The notes beneath the pieces were generated by a model that was not told where the DNA came from, searched no databases, and saw nothing but the letters and a program-made list of their open reading frames with translations. From Pseudomonas koreensis (GTDB lineage: Bacteria; Pseudomonadota; Gammaproteobacteria; Pseudomonadales; Pseudomonadaceae), in the NCBI RefSeq assembly GCF_025447595.1, contig NZ_JAOEJU010000008.1, forward strand, positions 62,001 through 126,000: DNA of 64,000 nt, given 5' to 3'. Position numbers and translations under genes: made by a program. Each line of letters begins with the position of its first letter. Position 1 is the stretch's first letter. This document shows, in pieces, positions 29,755 through 38,911 of the stretch.

Positions 29755-31920
29755 TCACACCCCCGACAAAAGCAGCGGCAGTTCCCGCAGACGCTGCCCG
29801 GTCAGGGCGAACACCGCGTTGGCCACCGCCGGCGCCGTGGGCGGCACGCCGGCCTCGCCGATACCGCCGGGTTTGTCGGTGCTCGGCACGATGTGCACCT
29901 CGACCACCGGCATCTCGTTCAGGCGCAGCACTTGATAGTCGTGATAGTTGGACTGCACGACATGGCCGTCCTTGAGGGTCAGTTTGCTGTGCAGCGCCAT
30001 GCCCAGGCCGAAGGTGATGCACGACTCCATCTGCGCCGCGATGCTCTGCGGGTTGACCGCAATCCCGCAGTCCACCGCGCAGACCACGCGATGAACGCGG
30101 ATCGCCAGATTGTCCTGGGACACCTCGGCCACCTGCGCCACGTAACTGCCGAACGATTCGTGCACCGCCACACCCAGCGCATGTCCGTCCGGCAGCGGGG
30201 CTTTCCAGTTGGCCTTCTCTACTGCCAGATTCAACACGCCAAGATGCCGGGCATGATCCTTGAGCAGCGTTCGTCGGTACTCCACCGGGTCCTTGCCCGC
30301 CGCCGTGGCCAGTTCATCGATCAGCGACTCCATGACAAACGCGGTGTGGCTATGACCCACCGAACGCAGCCAGAGCACGTTGATCCCCGTGGTCGGCGAG
30401 TGCAGATCGACCTGATGATGGGCCAGGCCCTTGATGTACGGGCTGTCCGAAACGCCTTCGACCGACGTCTGGTCGACGCCGTTCTTGACCATGGTTTTCT
30501 CGAGCATGGTGCCAGCCATGATCGACTGCCCGACCAACACATGCTGCCATGCCAGCGGCATGCCGTCGGCGCCGAGGCCGATCTTCGCCTGATGCAGGAA
30601 CATCGAGCGGTAGTAACCGCCACGAATATCGTCTTCACGCGACCACACGGTTTTTACCGGCATCGCGGCAGCCTTGGCCACTTGCACCGCTTCGGCGACA
30701 AAGTCCGAGGTCGGGTTGGCCCGCCGGCCGAAACCGCCGCCGAGGAATTCGGTGTGGATCTCGACCTGCTCCGGCTTGAGCCCGGTGATTTTGCCGGCGA
30801 CCATCTGATCCAGCGTCTGGAACTGGGTGCCGGTCCAGATCTCGCACTTGTCGGCGCTGATCTTCACCGTGCAGTTGAGCGGCTCCATCGGCGCATGGGC
30901 CAGGTACGGCACGCTGTATTCGACGTCGATTTTCTTCGCCGCCTTGCCGAAATTGCCCTTGGCATCGCCAGCCTGCGCCGCCGAGGTGCCCGGCGTGGCC
31001 GCCAGTTTGCGAAAACTCGCCAAGAGCTTTTCACTGCTCAGATCAGCGTGAGGCCCCAGGTCCCAATCGACCTTCAGCGCATCGCGCCCCAGTTTCGCCG
31101 CCCAATAATGCTCGGCGACTACCGCCACACCGGTTGGCACCTGCACCACTTTGTGCACGCCGGGGATCGCCAGGGCTTCTGCGCCTTCAAAGGATTTCAC
31201 CGTGGCGCCGAAGGCTGGCGCCCGCGCGACCATCGCCGTCATCAGTCCGTCGAACTGCACGTCCATGCCGAACTTGGCGCGTCCGGTGATTTTCTCCGGG
31301 GTGTCGAGGCGTTTGGTAGGTTTGCCGATGACCTTCCAATCCTTGGCTTCCTTGAAGGTGATCGACTTCGGATCCGGCACCGGCAGTTGCCCGGCGGCGT
31401 CCGCCAGTTCGCCGTAGGTGGCGCGGTTGTCGCCGGCAATCACCACGCCGGATTCGGTGCGGATCGTCGACGGCGCCACGTTGAAACGCTTGGCCGCCGC
31501 TTCGATCAGCATCTGCCGCGCCGTGGCACCGGCGAGGCGGTAACGGTCGAATTCCATCCAGGTTGAAGTGGAGCCGCCGGTAATCTGCATCCCGCCAAAA
31601 CCGGGCATGCCGTAATCGGCCGCCGAAGCCGGCGAGTGTTCGACACGGATCTTCGACCAGTCGGCGTCCAGCTCTTCGGCGATCAACATGGTCAGGCCGG
31701 TCCAGATGCCCTGGCCCATTTCCGAATGGCCAAGCAACACGGTGACGCTGTTGTCCGCCGCAATCCGCAGGAATGCGTTCGGCGCAAACACCTTGCCTTC
31801 ATTCTCGGCCGCCATGGCGAACCGGTTGCCACCGGGCACCACGAAGGCCACCACCAGACCACCACCAAGCACAGCGCTGCCCTTGAGAAATCCGCGACGG
31901 GATACGGGACTGTTCATCAC
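29755..31920 (-). CDS. iorB: Molybdopterin-binding subunit of a xanthine-dehydrogenase-family oxidoreductase (IorB-like)
   Basis: 721 residues. A Tat signal SRRGFLKGSAVLGGGLVVAF at the N-terminus shows export to the periplasm folded. Family sites: GHSEMGQGIWTGL, FLGGGFGRRANPTSDFV and GGIGEAGVPPTAPAVANAV near the C-terminus; the latter contains the glutamate of the active site. It hydroxylates an N-heterocycle or oxidises an aldehyde; the exact substrate cannot be told from sequence. It is 14 bases downstream of the iron-sulfur subunit. The isoquinoline name is by family resemblance. Confidence 0.9.
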   Translation of the reverse strand: MMNSPVSRRGFLKGSAVLGGGLVVAFVVPGGNRFAMAAENEGKVFAPNAFLRIAADNSVTVLLGHSEMGQGIWTGLTMLIAEELDADWSKIRVEHSPASAADYGMPGFGGMQITGGSTSTWMEFDRYRLAGATARQMLIEAAAKRFNVAPSTIRTESGVVIAGDNRATYGELADAAGQLPVPDPKSITFKEAKDWKVIGKPTKRLDTPEKITGRAKFGMDVQFDGLMTAMVARAPAFGATVKSFEGAEALAIPGVHKVVQVPTGVAVVAEHYWAAKLGRDALKVDWDLGPHADLSSEKLLASFRKLAATPGTSAAQAGDAKGNFGKAAKKIDVEYSVPYLAHAPMEPLNCTVKISADKCEIWTGTQFQTLDQMVAGKITGLKPEQVEIHTEFLGGGFGRRANPTSDFVAEAVQVAKAAAMPVKTVWSREDDIRGGYYRSMFLHQAKIGLGADGMPLAWQHVLVGQSIMAGTMLEKTMVKNGVDQTSVEGVSDSPYIKGLAHHQVDLHSPTTGINVLWLRSVGHSHTAFVMESLIDELATAAGKDPVEYRRTLLKDHARHLGVLNLAVEKANWKAPLPDGHALGVAVHESFGSYVAQVAEVSQDNLAIRVHRVVCAVDCGIAVNPQSIAAQMESCITFGLGMALHSKLTLKDGHVVQSNYHDYQVLRLNEMPVVEVHIVPSTDKPGGIGEAGVPPTAPAVANAVFALTGQRLRELPLLLSGV

Positions 31921-31934
31921 TCACCTCCCCTCGC

Positions 31935-32390
31935 TCAGCCGATGTCGGCGGCGCGTTTGACCGCTGCGCGGATTCTTGGATACGTGCCGCAACGGCAGAT
32001 GTTGCCGGAGAGCGCCTGATCGATATCGCTGTCGGTGGGTTTGGGGATTTTCGCCAGCAACGCGGCGGCGGACATGATCTGCCCGGACTGGCAGTAACCG
32101 CATTGCACCACGTCCAGTTCGGCCCAGGCTTGCTGCACCGGGTGCGAACCGTCGCTCGACAGGCCTTCGATGGTAAGGATTTTCTGGCCGTGGGCGACGG
32201 CCGTGGCCGGTGTGATGCACGAGCGCAGCGGTGCGCCATCGACGTGCACGGTGCAGGCACCGCACTGCGCCATGCCGCAACCGAATTTGGTACCGGTCAG
32301 GTGCGCGACATCGCGCAGGACCCAGAGCAACGGCATGTCCGCGGGGACATCGAGCTCCTGATCCTTGCCATTGATGTTCAAGGTCAGCAT
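31935..32390 (-). CDS. iorA: [2Fe-2S] subunit of the same oxidoreductase (IorA-like)
   Basis: 151 residues starting [20 protein letters not shown]. The plant-type cluster cysteines are in [17 protein letters not shown] with a fourth Cys in RSCITP. The C-terminal helical cluster cysteines are [10 protein letters not shown] and CRCGTY. It carries electrons from the molybdopterin centre to the cytochrome. It has no signal of its own and probably rides out with the Tat-exported partner. First gene of the operon; the 240 bases upstream hold no other feature I can support. Confidence 0.94.
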   Translation of the reverse strand: MLTLNINGKDQELDVPADMPLLWVLRDVAHLTGTKFGCGMAQCGACTVHVDGAPLRSCITPATAVAHGQKILTIEGLSSDGSHPVQQAWAELDVVQCGYCQSGQIMSAAALLAKIPKPTDSDIDQALSGNICRCGTYPRIRAAVKRAADIG

Positions 32391-32629
32391 CGGGGACTTC
32401 CTCAGACTCACGGTGTTCTGAAGGGCACTGCTACAGCTCTCGAAGCCTGTGCGCGCCTCGGCTTATCCCTTTCAGCTAAGCGCATTTTGACCCGACAACC
32501 AGCCGCTGCGACCACCGGTCATGCAGCACCGTTCGGGAATTCTTCGACCAAAGTGACGACTTTGCTCCTACAGTTGATCCGGTTGTCATCGCAAGACCTG
32601 CCCTTTCACATTTTCCAGGAGTCGCGAAC

Positions 32630-33460
32630 ATGGGATATGTCACAACGAAAGACGGCGTCGAAATCTTCTACAAGGACTGGGGCCCGAAAGACGCCCCGGT
32701 GATCCACTTCCACCACGGCTGGCCACTCAGCGCGGACGACTGGGATGCGCAGATGCTGTTCTTCCTCGCCCAAGGCTTCCGGGTCGTGGCCCATGATCGA
32801 CGGGGTCACGGGCGTTCGAGCCAGGTCTGGGACGGTCACGACATGGATCATTACGCCGACGACGTGGCGGCGGTGGTCAATCATCTGGGGACGCAGAAAG
32901 CCGTGCACGTCGGTCACTCCACCGGTGGCGGAGAAGTGATTCATTACATCGCCCGGCATGGCGAGGATCGGGTCTCCAAAGCCGCGATCATCAGCGCCGT
33001 GCCACCGCTGATGGTGAAAACCGACAGCAGCCCCGGTGGTTTGCCCAAGTCGGTGTTCGACGATCTTCAGGCACAACTGGCGGCCAATCGCTCGCAGTTC
33101 TATCACGACGTGCCGGCCGGCCCGTTCTACGGCTACAACCGCCCGGGGGCCAAACCTTCGGAAGCTGTCGTGCTGAACTGGTGGCGCCAAGGGATGATGG
33201 GCGGCGCCAAGGCCCACTACGACGGGATCGTTGCTTTCTCTCAGACCGACTTCACCGCCGACCTGAAAAGCATCTCGATCCCGGTGCTGGTGATGCACGG
33301 CGACGATGACCAGATCGTGCCGTATGAAAACGCCGGTGTGTTATCGGCAAAACTGCTGAAAAACAGCACGCTGAAGATTTATCCGGGCTTCCCCCACGGG
33401 ATGCCGACCACCGAGGCGCCGACGATCAACGCGGATCTGCTGGCGTTCATTCGCGGCTGA
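32630..33460 (+). CDS. Alpha/beta hydrolase, non-haem chloroperoxidase type
   Basis: 276 residues. The nucleophile elbow is GHSTGG with Ser97; the oxyanion loop is [13 protein letters not shown]; the catalytic acid is in [13 protein letters not shown] and the His in [10 protein letters not shown]. This is the arylesterase/bromoperoxidase (BPO-A2) subfamily: hydrolases that also show perhydrolase activity in vitro. AGGAG stands just before the ATG. Divergent from iorA. Confidence 0.92.
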   Translation: MGYVTTKDGVEIFYKDWGPKDAPVIHFHHGWPLSADDWDAQMLFFLAQGFRVVAHDRRGHGRSSQVWDGHDMDHYADDVAAVVNHLGTQKAVHVGHSTGGGEVIHYIARHGEDRVSKAAIISAVPPLMVKTDSSPGGLPKSVFDDLQAQLAANRSQFYHDVPAGPFYGYNRPGAKPSEAVVLNWWRQGMMGGAKAHYDGIVAFSQTDFTADLKSISIPVLVMHGDDDQIVPYENAGVLSAKLLKNSTLKIYPGFPHGMPTTEAPTINADLLAFIRG

Positions 33461-33469
33461 TCAAATTGT

Positions 33470-33498
33470 CCGGGGTCAGGCGCCCTGCCTGGCCCCGG
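33470..33498. terminator. Hairpin between convergent genes
   Basis: CCGGGGTCAGGC-GCCCT-GCCTGGCCCCGG, a 12-bp stem with one G-T pair, between the hydrolase stop and the GFA stop. It has no clear T tract, so it is a terminator-like hairpin and not a certain terminator. Confidence 0.5.
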
Positions 33499-33891
33499 CT
33501 ACTCTTCGGTTCGCTCCATTCCCTCGCGATCACGCACGTAATGTCGGCCCAATGGAAAGGCCGGCAGCCATGACTCGCGACGCACCGTCCATAGCTCATA
33601 GGTGGGCTGGAACTGGTCCGGCGCATCCAGCGCACCCAGATTCACCTCGACTTCATCGCCACTACGGCCGAACACCGACGAGCCACAGCGCGGACAGAAA
33701 TGTCGCCCGGCATAGTCATGGGTCTCGCCGCTGATCGTCACCGCATCCTCGGGAAAGATCGCCGACGCAGCAAACAACGCACCATGGTGTTTGCGGCAAT
33801 CCAGACAATGGCAAACGCCAACCCTGTAGGGCCGCCCTGACGCCTCGATCCGCACCTCGCCGCACAGACAACCGCCGGTCAATCGGCCCAT
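33499..33891 (-). CDS. GFA (glutathione-dependent formaldehyde-activating) family protein
   Basis: 130 residues. The zinc cysteines of the CENP-V/GFA fold are all present: CLCGEVRIEA, then CHCLDCRKHHGA and FCPRCGSSVFG. Despite the family name, catalytic activity is doubtful in many members. Convergent with the hydrolase gene; divergent from the membrane diguanylate cyclase. Confidence 0.87.
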   Translation of the reverse strand: MGRLTGGCLCGEVRIEASGRPYRVGVCHCLDCRKHHGALFAASAIFPEDAVTISGETHDYAGRHFCPRCGSSVFGRSGDEVEVNLGALDAPDQFQPTYELWTVRRESWLPAFPLGRHYVRDREGMERTEE

Positions 33892-34000
33892 GGGACACCT
33901 CGTCTGAAAATGGAATATCCGGTGAGTGAAAATAGCAGCCCTCTGGGGGAACGCTTACAATCGTGGCCCATTAACACTATTCAGGCAGACCCGTTCTTTC

Positions 34001-35149
34001 ATGGCGCTCGATCCCCTCACGATGCTCACCATTTCCACCGCCCTGGCCGCGGCGGCCGCCCTGTATCTGGCGGTCGAATGGCGCAGCATCCGCGAACCTT
34101 CCCTGCTGTTCTGGAGCGCCGGTTTCGCCACCATCACCGTCGGTTCGAGCCTGGCCCTGCTGCGCGCCAATGGCTATCCGCTGATCGGGATATGGTTCGC
34201 CAACGGCTTGCTGGTGGTCGCGCACTGGCTGTTTCTGCTGGGGGTCGCGCGGTTTACGCAGAGGCGGTTATCGCGGGCCTGGTACTTGATGTTTCTGCTG
34301 TGGCTGGCGTTGCTGCTGTTACCTGAAAGTCCGTCGTGGTCGAAGATCATGCTGATGGCCAACTCGCTGCTGGTTGCCGTGTTGATGCTGCGGGCCAGCC
34401 TGTTGCTGCGTCCTCACGGCAAATCGTTGAGCGTTGGCGCGGTGCAATTGCGCTATGTGCTGCTGATCCACGGCGTGTTCTATTTCACCAAGGCGATCAT
34501 CGCGGTGATTCCGGGCACGCTGATCGATCTGGCGTCTCTGCGCGGCGAGATCATTCAGATTTCCTTGGTCGAGGGCGCGATGGCGATCATGCTGATCGCG
34601 CTGTCGATGACCGGCACCGAGCGCTATCGGCGGGAAAAGCAGATCGCCGAACTGGCCGCCCGTGACCCGCTGACCGCGCTGTACAACCGCCGCGCCCTGG
34701 AAGTCCGCGCACCGCGTCTACTTGATGAAGTGTCCAATACCCGGCCCGGCGCCCTGCTGCTGATCGACATCGACAACTTCAAACAGATCAACGACCTGTA
34801 CGGCCACACCGCTGGCGACCGCTTGCTCATCGCCCTCAGCGAAATGATCCGCGCGGTGCTGCCCAAAGGCGCGCTGGCGGCAAGGCTGGGCGGTGACGAA
34901 TTCGTGATGCTGCTGGGCGATGCGTCCCACGCACAGATCATGGTGCTGGGCAGTGCGCTGCGCGAGCAGTTTCAGCAAATGACGTCCCAGACCTATTCCA
35001 CCCCGCAAGCGGTCACCCTGAGCATCGGCGCCAAGGTGTTCGATCAGCCGCCGGCCAGCCTCGCGGCGTTGATCGAACAGGGTGACAGCGCGCTCTACGA
35101 ATCCAAGCGCGGCGGTCGCAACCGGATTCAGCTGGCCGACTACACCTGA
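34001..35149 (+). CDS. Membrane-anchored GGDEF diguanylate cyclase
   Basis: 382 residues. Six or seven membrane segments fill residues 8-200, with no recognisable periplasmic sensor domain. The GGDEF domain follows (RDPLTALYNRR at 221-231, GGDEF at 297-301). The I-site is missing: PKGA stands where RxxD is expected, so product inhibition by that route is unlikely. It should synthesise cyclic di-GMP at the inner membrane. The start ATG at 34001 is chosen because the hydrophobic region begins there. A methyltransferase follows 38 bases downstream. Confidence 0.9.
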   Translation: MALDPLTMLTISTALAAAAALYLAVEWRSIREPSLLFWSAGFATITVGSSLALLRANGYPLIGIWFANGLLVVAHWLFLLGVARFTQRRLSRAWYLMFLLWLALLLLPESPSWSKIMLMANSLLVAVLMLRASLLLRPHGKSLSVGAVQLRYVLLIHGVFYFTKAIIAVIPGTLIDLASLRGEIIQISLVEGAMAIMLIALSMTGTERYRREKQIAELAARDPLTALYNRRALEVRAPRLLDEVSNTRPGALLLIDIDNFKQINDLYGHTAGDRLLIALSEMIRAVLPKGALAARLGGDEFVMLLGDASHAQIMVLGSALREQFQQMTSQTYSTPQAVTLSIGAKVFDQPPASLAALIEQGDSALYESKRGGRNRIQLADYT

Positions 35150-35187
35150 CCTATCCTTGCCTGCATCCCGTAACGTCGGAGTTCGCA

Positions 35188-35859
35188 ATGTCCTCGCCTG
35201 AATCCACCCTCCTCCAGAGCTGGCACCATAATGCCCGGGCCTGGACCGAAGCCGTACGCAGCGGCGCCATCGAGAGTCGCCGGCAGGTCACCGAACAGGC
35301 CATTCTGCTGGCGGTGATGGGGCGCCAGCCGGAGCGCGTGCTCGATCTGGGATGTGGCGAAGGCTGGCTGTTGCGGGCGCTGGCCGAGCGAGGGTTCGAC
35401 GCGGTCGGCGTGGATGGCGATGCGACGCTGGTCGAGGCCGCGCGGGTGGCCGGTTCATCGGCCGTGCATGTCGCCAGCTACGAAGACCTGGTTGAAGCGA
35501 AGGTCGACATCGGCCGCGATTACGACCTGATCTGCGCCAATTTCTCTCTGTTGCATCAGGACATCATTCCGCTGCTCGCGGCGATGAATGCCCTGCTCGT
35601 GCCTGGCGGTGCGCTGGTGATCCAGACGCTGCATCCGTGGTCGGTGGCCGCCGGTGATTATCAGGATGGCTGGCGGGAAGAAACTTTCGACGGATTCCAG
35701 GGCGAGTGGTCGCCAATGCCATGGTATTTCCGCACCCTGTCCAGTTGGCTGAATGCGCTGGACATCGCCGGCCTGCAGTTGACCGGCCTGCGCGAACCGC
35801 AGCATCCGCAAAGCCCGGTGCCGCAGTCATTGCTGATGATTGCCGAACGTCGCAGTTAA
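35188..35859 (+). CDS. Class I SAM-dependent methyltransferase
   Basis: 223 residues. Motif I is VLDLGCGEGWLLRALAERG (about 51-69), with the acidic loop VGVDGDATLVEAAR after it and RPG-like motif VPGGALVIQTLHPWS later. Rossmann-fold small-molecule methyltransferase; substrate unknown. It is probably co-transcribed with the diguanylate cyclase, 38 bases upstream. It ends five bases before the nnrS stop codon on the other strand. Confidence 0.9.
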   Translation: MSSPESTLLQSWHHNARAWTEAVRSGAIESRRQVTEQAILLAVMGRQPERVLDLGCGEGWLLRALAERGFDAVGVDGDATLVEAARVAGSSAVHVASYEDLVEAKVDIGRDYDLICANFSLLHQDIIPLLAAMNALLVPGGALVIQTLHPWSVAAGDYQDGWREETFDGFQGEWSPMPWYFRTLSSWLNALDIAGLQLTGLREPQHPQSPVPQSLLMIAERRS

Positions 35860-35863
35860 AACG

Positions 35864-37018
35864 CTAGAGCCTCGGTTTGAGCAGAATCCCGGTGTAGTGC
35901 CGCAAAAACAGCGCGAACCCCGCACACCAGAGCACCACGGACAGCCCCAGCCCCAGACTGGAAAACGGCACCAGCAACACCCGACAACCCGCCGCAATCA
36001 GCACCAGCGCAAAGCCCAGCACCATGCCTTTCGAGGGCTGCAACAACCGGCCGGTATGGCCAAGGCTGACCCGCGCGATCATCGCCAGAATCAACCCGCC
36101 CACCCCGCCGACAGCCAATGCATGGGTCGCCAGGCTTTGCTGCCCGATCAAGCCCAGATGCCACAGCGCCATGGCCCAGGTTGCCAGCGCCATCCAGGCG
36201 TAAGCCAGGTACAACGACCAGAGCAGCGGCACCCGCCACATCCCCCGATCATGCCAGCGGATCAGCCGCATCAACTGAAGACTGCCGGTCAGCATGAACA
36301 AAACTGCCAGCCACAGCCGGGGCGAATCATTGAGGCCTGCCGCAAAAGTGACAGCGGTCAGCAGGCTGCCGATCAACAGCAAACGCGTTGTCAGTGGATT
36401 GGCGACAGGTGCCGGTGGGCGGTTCAAACTACGCTGAATGAAGAACGGAATCACCCGCCCGCCGATCACGGTCATCAGTGCCGCAATCAGCCACAACGCC
36501 CCCAGTACACCCTGGCGTTGCAGGCCGGCGTCGTCGTTGTACAGGCCGATCAAAGTCAGCGCCTGACAACCCGCCATCAACCCGAGCACCAACACAATCG
36601 GGTAGTTATCACGTTTGCGGGCGGCGACCAGATCCCGTCCCAGCATCACTGCCAGTAGCGGTAGAAAACCCCATTGCAGCGCCAGAATCAGCCCGGTCGA
36701 CAACGGCAGCCACCAGGCCACACGCCCGAGCAGCCAGACCGACACCAAGGCGATCAAGGCACCGCCGCGCACACCGGGAATGCCGGTCCAGTTGGGCACC
36801 GCTGTCAGCAAAAAACCGGCAACGATCGCCGCCGCAAAACCGAAGGGCATTTCATGTCGATGCCAGGCGAGCATGCCGCCCACTGGTTGCAGATTGAACC
36901 AGCGACCGTAAAGCCACAGCCCCCAGATCAAAATCGCCAGCGCGGCGAATCCGGCCCCGGCCAGAAACAGCGGCCGAAAGCCCAGGCTGAACAACGGTGC
37001 ATCGGCGAGTCTGCGCAT
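35864..37018 (-). CDS. nnrS: NnrS family haem-copper membrane protein
   Basis: 384 residues with about twelve hydrophobic segments. It begins MRRLADAPLFSLGFRPLFLA, the typical NnrS opening, and has LAWHRHEMPFGFAAAIVAGF and WLLGRVAWW downstream. NnrS proteins protect against nitric oxide stress in denitrifying and pathogenic bacteria. It starts two bases after the small ppyR-like gene upstream; both are preceded by NorR-type sites. Upstream in-frame starts are ignored because they would run through ppyR. Confidence 0.92.
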   Translation of the reverse strand: MRRLADAPLFSLGFRPLFLAGAGFAALAILIWGLWLYGRWFNLQPVGGMLAWHRHEMPFGFAAAIVAGFLLTAVPNWTGIPGVRGGALIALVSVWLLGRVAWWLPLSTGLILALQWGFLPLLAVMLGRDLVAARKRDNYPIVLVLGLMAGCQALTLIGLYNDDAGLQRQGVLGALWLIAALMTVIGGRVIPFFIQRSLNRPPAPVANPLTTRLLLIGSLLTAVTFAAGLNDSPRLWLAVLFMLTGSLQLMRLIRWHDRGMWRVPLLWSLYLAYAWMALATWAMALWHLGLIGQQSLATHALAVGGVGGLILAMIARVSLGHTGRLLQPSKGMVLGFALVLIAAGCRVLLVPFSSLGLGLSVVLWCAGFALFLRHYTGILLKPRL

Positions 37019-37020
37019 GT

Positions 37021-37269
37021 TCAAGCCACCACGGCGGCGTGATGTTGGCCGAGCCGATACTGAGACAGGAGCCGCATCACATAGCCGATCTTGATCAGCG
37101 TCGGGCCGACGATGGTCATGGCGTGCATCGCCACCAGCAACGCAATCGGCATGTGGCCCTGATACAGATAAGCGCCATAGATCCCGGCCAGCAACATGAC
37201 CAGACCGGCGACGAGCACTTTGCTCGACAGGTGCAGAACGTTCAGCGGATTCTCGAAGAAAGTGAACAT
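37021..37269 (-). CDS. ppyR: Small inner-membrane protein, PpyR-like
   Basis: 82 residues starting MFTFFENPLNVLHLSSKVLV after AGGAG and eight bases. Two membrane segments (about 15-35 and 38-60) and a short basic tail. It is two bases upstream of nnrS. In P. aeruginosa the gene next to the nnrS homologue (PA2662) is PA2663, named ppyR for effects on Psl and pyoverdine, and this protein has the same size and place. The name is from synteny and recollection, so moderately sure. Confidence 0.7.
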   Translation of the reverse strand: MFTFFENPLNVLHLSSKVLVAGLVMLLAGIYGAYLYQGHMPIALLVAMHAMTIVGPTLIKIGYVMRLLSQYRLGQHHAAVVA

Positions 37270-37304
37270 GCTTCGTACTCCTGAGCGGATCAGTTTGTAC
37301 GTAA

Positions 37305-37326
37305 GGCAATTCAATTGGCGTGCCAG
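37305..37326 (-). promoter_or_regulatory. Candidate sigma-54 promoter for ppyR-nnrS
   Basis: On the minus strand CTGGCACG-CCAA-TTGAA fits the sigma-54 consensus YTGGCACG-N4-TTGCW except that the -12 GC is GA. It is 36 bases upstream of the ppyR ATG. The mismatch falls on a normally invariant base, so it needs support from mapping; the NorR-type sites just upstream make it credible. Confidence 0.45.
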
Positions 37327-37366
37327 ATTTTTAGTCCAGCGATATCAGTCAGTTGCGAAAATACGA

Positions 37367-37423
37367 GTCAATATGACACAAAACAAAATGAGTCAAATTG
37401 ACAATCCAACAAGTCAATACGAC
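37367..37423 (-). promoter_or_regulatory. Three NorR/FhpR-type operator sites
   Basis: GTCAATATGAC (37367-37377), GTCAAATTGAC (37392-37402) and GTCAATACGAC (37413-37423). The first two are perfect GTCA-N3-TGAC palindromes, the third has one mismatch. This is the consensus bound by NorR, the nitric-oxide sensing sigma-54 activator, which uses three such sites upstream of norVW in E. coli. They lie about 40-100 bases upstream of the sigma-54-like promoter, the right place for an enhancer-binding protein. Confidence 0.7.
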
Positions 37424-37532
37424 TACATTCCATCTACTCAACAGCCAACCACTCGATCCATAGCACCGCCAGCCGACCACAGACTGACTACGCTAATAAT
37501 CCAGCGTGTCTAACCTGCCGAGGATGACTGCC

Positions 37533-38036
37533 ATGCAACGCTTTCAAAAGCTGACGCCTTGCCTGTGGTTCGACGATCAGGCCGAAGCGGCGGCGAAGTT
37601 TTACTGCTCGATCTTCGATCACTCGAAAATCACCGCCCTCACCCACTACAGCAAGGTCGGCCAGGAGTTTCACGGCCGCCCGGAAGGCTCGGTGATGACC
37701 GTCAGTTTCGAACTCGACGGCCACACCTTTACCGGCCTCAATGGCGGGCCGGTGTTCAAATTCAATGAAGCAATCTCATTTCAGGTCAATTGCCAGAATC
37801 AGGAAGAGGTCGACCATTTTTGGGGCAACCTGAGTGCGGGCGGGCCGGTGGAGGCGCAGCAATGCGGCTGGCTCAAGGACAAGTTCGGCGTGTCGTGGCA
37901 GATCGTGCCGGTGGCGTTCATGCACATGATGACCGACCCCGACCAGACCAAGGTCCAACGGGCGATGCAGGCCATGTTCGGGATGAAAAAACTCGACATC
38001 GCCGAACTCGAGCGAGCCTTCGCCGGCCAGAGCTAA
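37533..38036 (+). CDS. VOC family protein, PhnB-like
   Basis: 167 residues starting MQRFQKLTPCLWFDDQAEAA after GAGGA and eight bases. FYCSIFDHSKI, VSFELDGHTFTGLNGGP and WGWL-like CGWLKDKFGVSWQIVP are the marks of the PhnB/3-demethylubiquinone-methyltransferase-like VOC group; function unknown. The AraC regulator starts 36 bases downstream on the same strand. Confidence 0.88.
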   Translation: MQRFQKLTPCLWFDDQAEAAAKFYCSIFDHSKITALTHYSKVGQEFHGRPEGSVMTVSFELDGHTFTGLNGGPVFKFNEAISFQVNCQNQEEVDHFWGNLSAGGPVEAQQCGWLKDKFGVSWQIVPVAFMHMMTDPDQTKVQRAMQAMFGMKKLDIAELERAFAGQS

Positions 38037-38071
38037 TACACTCGGGCACTGGCCTGCCGAGAACGACAACG

Positions 38072-38905
38072 ATGAAATACGCTGCCGCCAAGAACCCCGA
38101 ACAAGCCCCGCGCTTCTGGCGCGACGACGCCCTGCCCTTCATCGAAGCGCGGGGCATCGCCGATGGCCGTGAGGTCTGCTATTCACGGCACTCCCACGCG
38201 CATTTCTCCATCGGCGCGATCACCGCCGGACGCAGCACTTATGTGCATGAGCAGTCTTCGTTCGAAGTCGCGGCCGGCACCGTGGTGCTGATGAACCCGG
38301 GGGATGTGCACGCGTGCAATCCGATTGACGATCAGCCGTGGTCGTATCTGATGTTGTATGTGGAAACGCCGTGGCTGACGGACTTGCAGCATCAGTTGGG
38401 GTTCAGCGCGGAACTTGAGTTTCGGCGATTTTCCGATACGCACTTGAATGACGCCCGCCTGTTTCGCGACTTGAATGCGTTGTACGGCGTGTTGGTCGAC
38501 GATCAGCAAGACGTGCTGCGCAAACAGAGCGCGGCGGTGGAGTTTTTCAGCGACCTGCAGTTGCGCCTGAATCCCATCGAACAACGGCTACGCGAGCCGA
38601 ACTTCAAACTCGAACGCGCCGCCGACTTCATCCGCCAGCACTGTACCGATCTGCTCAGCCTTGATGACATCTGCGCCGCTGCCGAGCTGTCACCGTCCTA
38701 CCTGATCCGCGCCTTCAAACAGCACTTCGGCATGACACCCCACGCATTTCTGGTTAACCAGCGCATTCAGTTTGCCCGTGAGTGTTTGCGGCGCGGGCAG
38801 TTGATTGCGGATGTGGCGCTGGAGGCCGGGTTTGCTGATCAGGCGCATTTTCAGCGGGCGTTCAAACAGCATCTGGCGGCTACGCCGGGGCAGTATCGGG
38901 GTTAA
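38072..38905 (+). CDS. AraC family transcriptional regulator
   Basis: 277 residues. An N-terminal cupin ligand domain (about 20-100; HAHFSIGAITAGRSTY, MNPGDVHACNP) and a C-terminal double helix-turn-helix (about 185-275; LSLDDICAAAELSPSYLIRA, IADVALEAGFADQAHFQRAF, ATPGQYR). The ligand is unknown. The start ATG at 38072 precedes the cupin. It may be in an operon with the PhnB-like gene. Two hairpins follow the stop. Confidence 0.93.
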   Translation: MKYAAAKNPEQAPRFWRDDALPFIEARGIADGREVCYSRHSHAHFSIGAITAGRSTYVHEQSSFEVAAGTVVLMNPGDVHACNPIDDQPWSYLMLYVETPWLTDLQHQLGFSAELEFRRFSDTHLNDARLFRDLNALYGVLVDDQQDVLRKQSAAVEFFSDLQLRLNPIEQRLREPNFKLERAADFIRQHCTDLLSLDDICAAAELSPSYLIRAFKQHFGMTPHAFLVNQRIQFARECLRRGQLIADVALEAGFADQAHFQRAFKQHLAATPGQYRG

Positions 38906-38911
38906 ACGCAA

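Noticed and set aside
29728..31566. A 612-codon open frame on the plus strand opposite the molybdopterin subunit gene
   Set aside because: It is the antisense of a gene with clear motifs, and its translation is rich in His/Arg/Gln with no recognisable domain. High GC content keeps such frames open.
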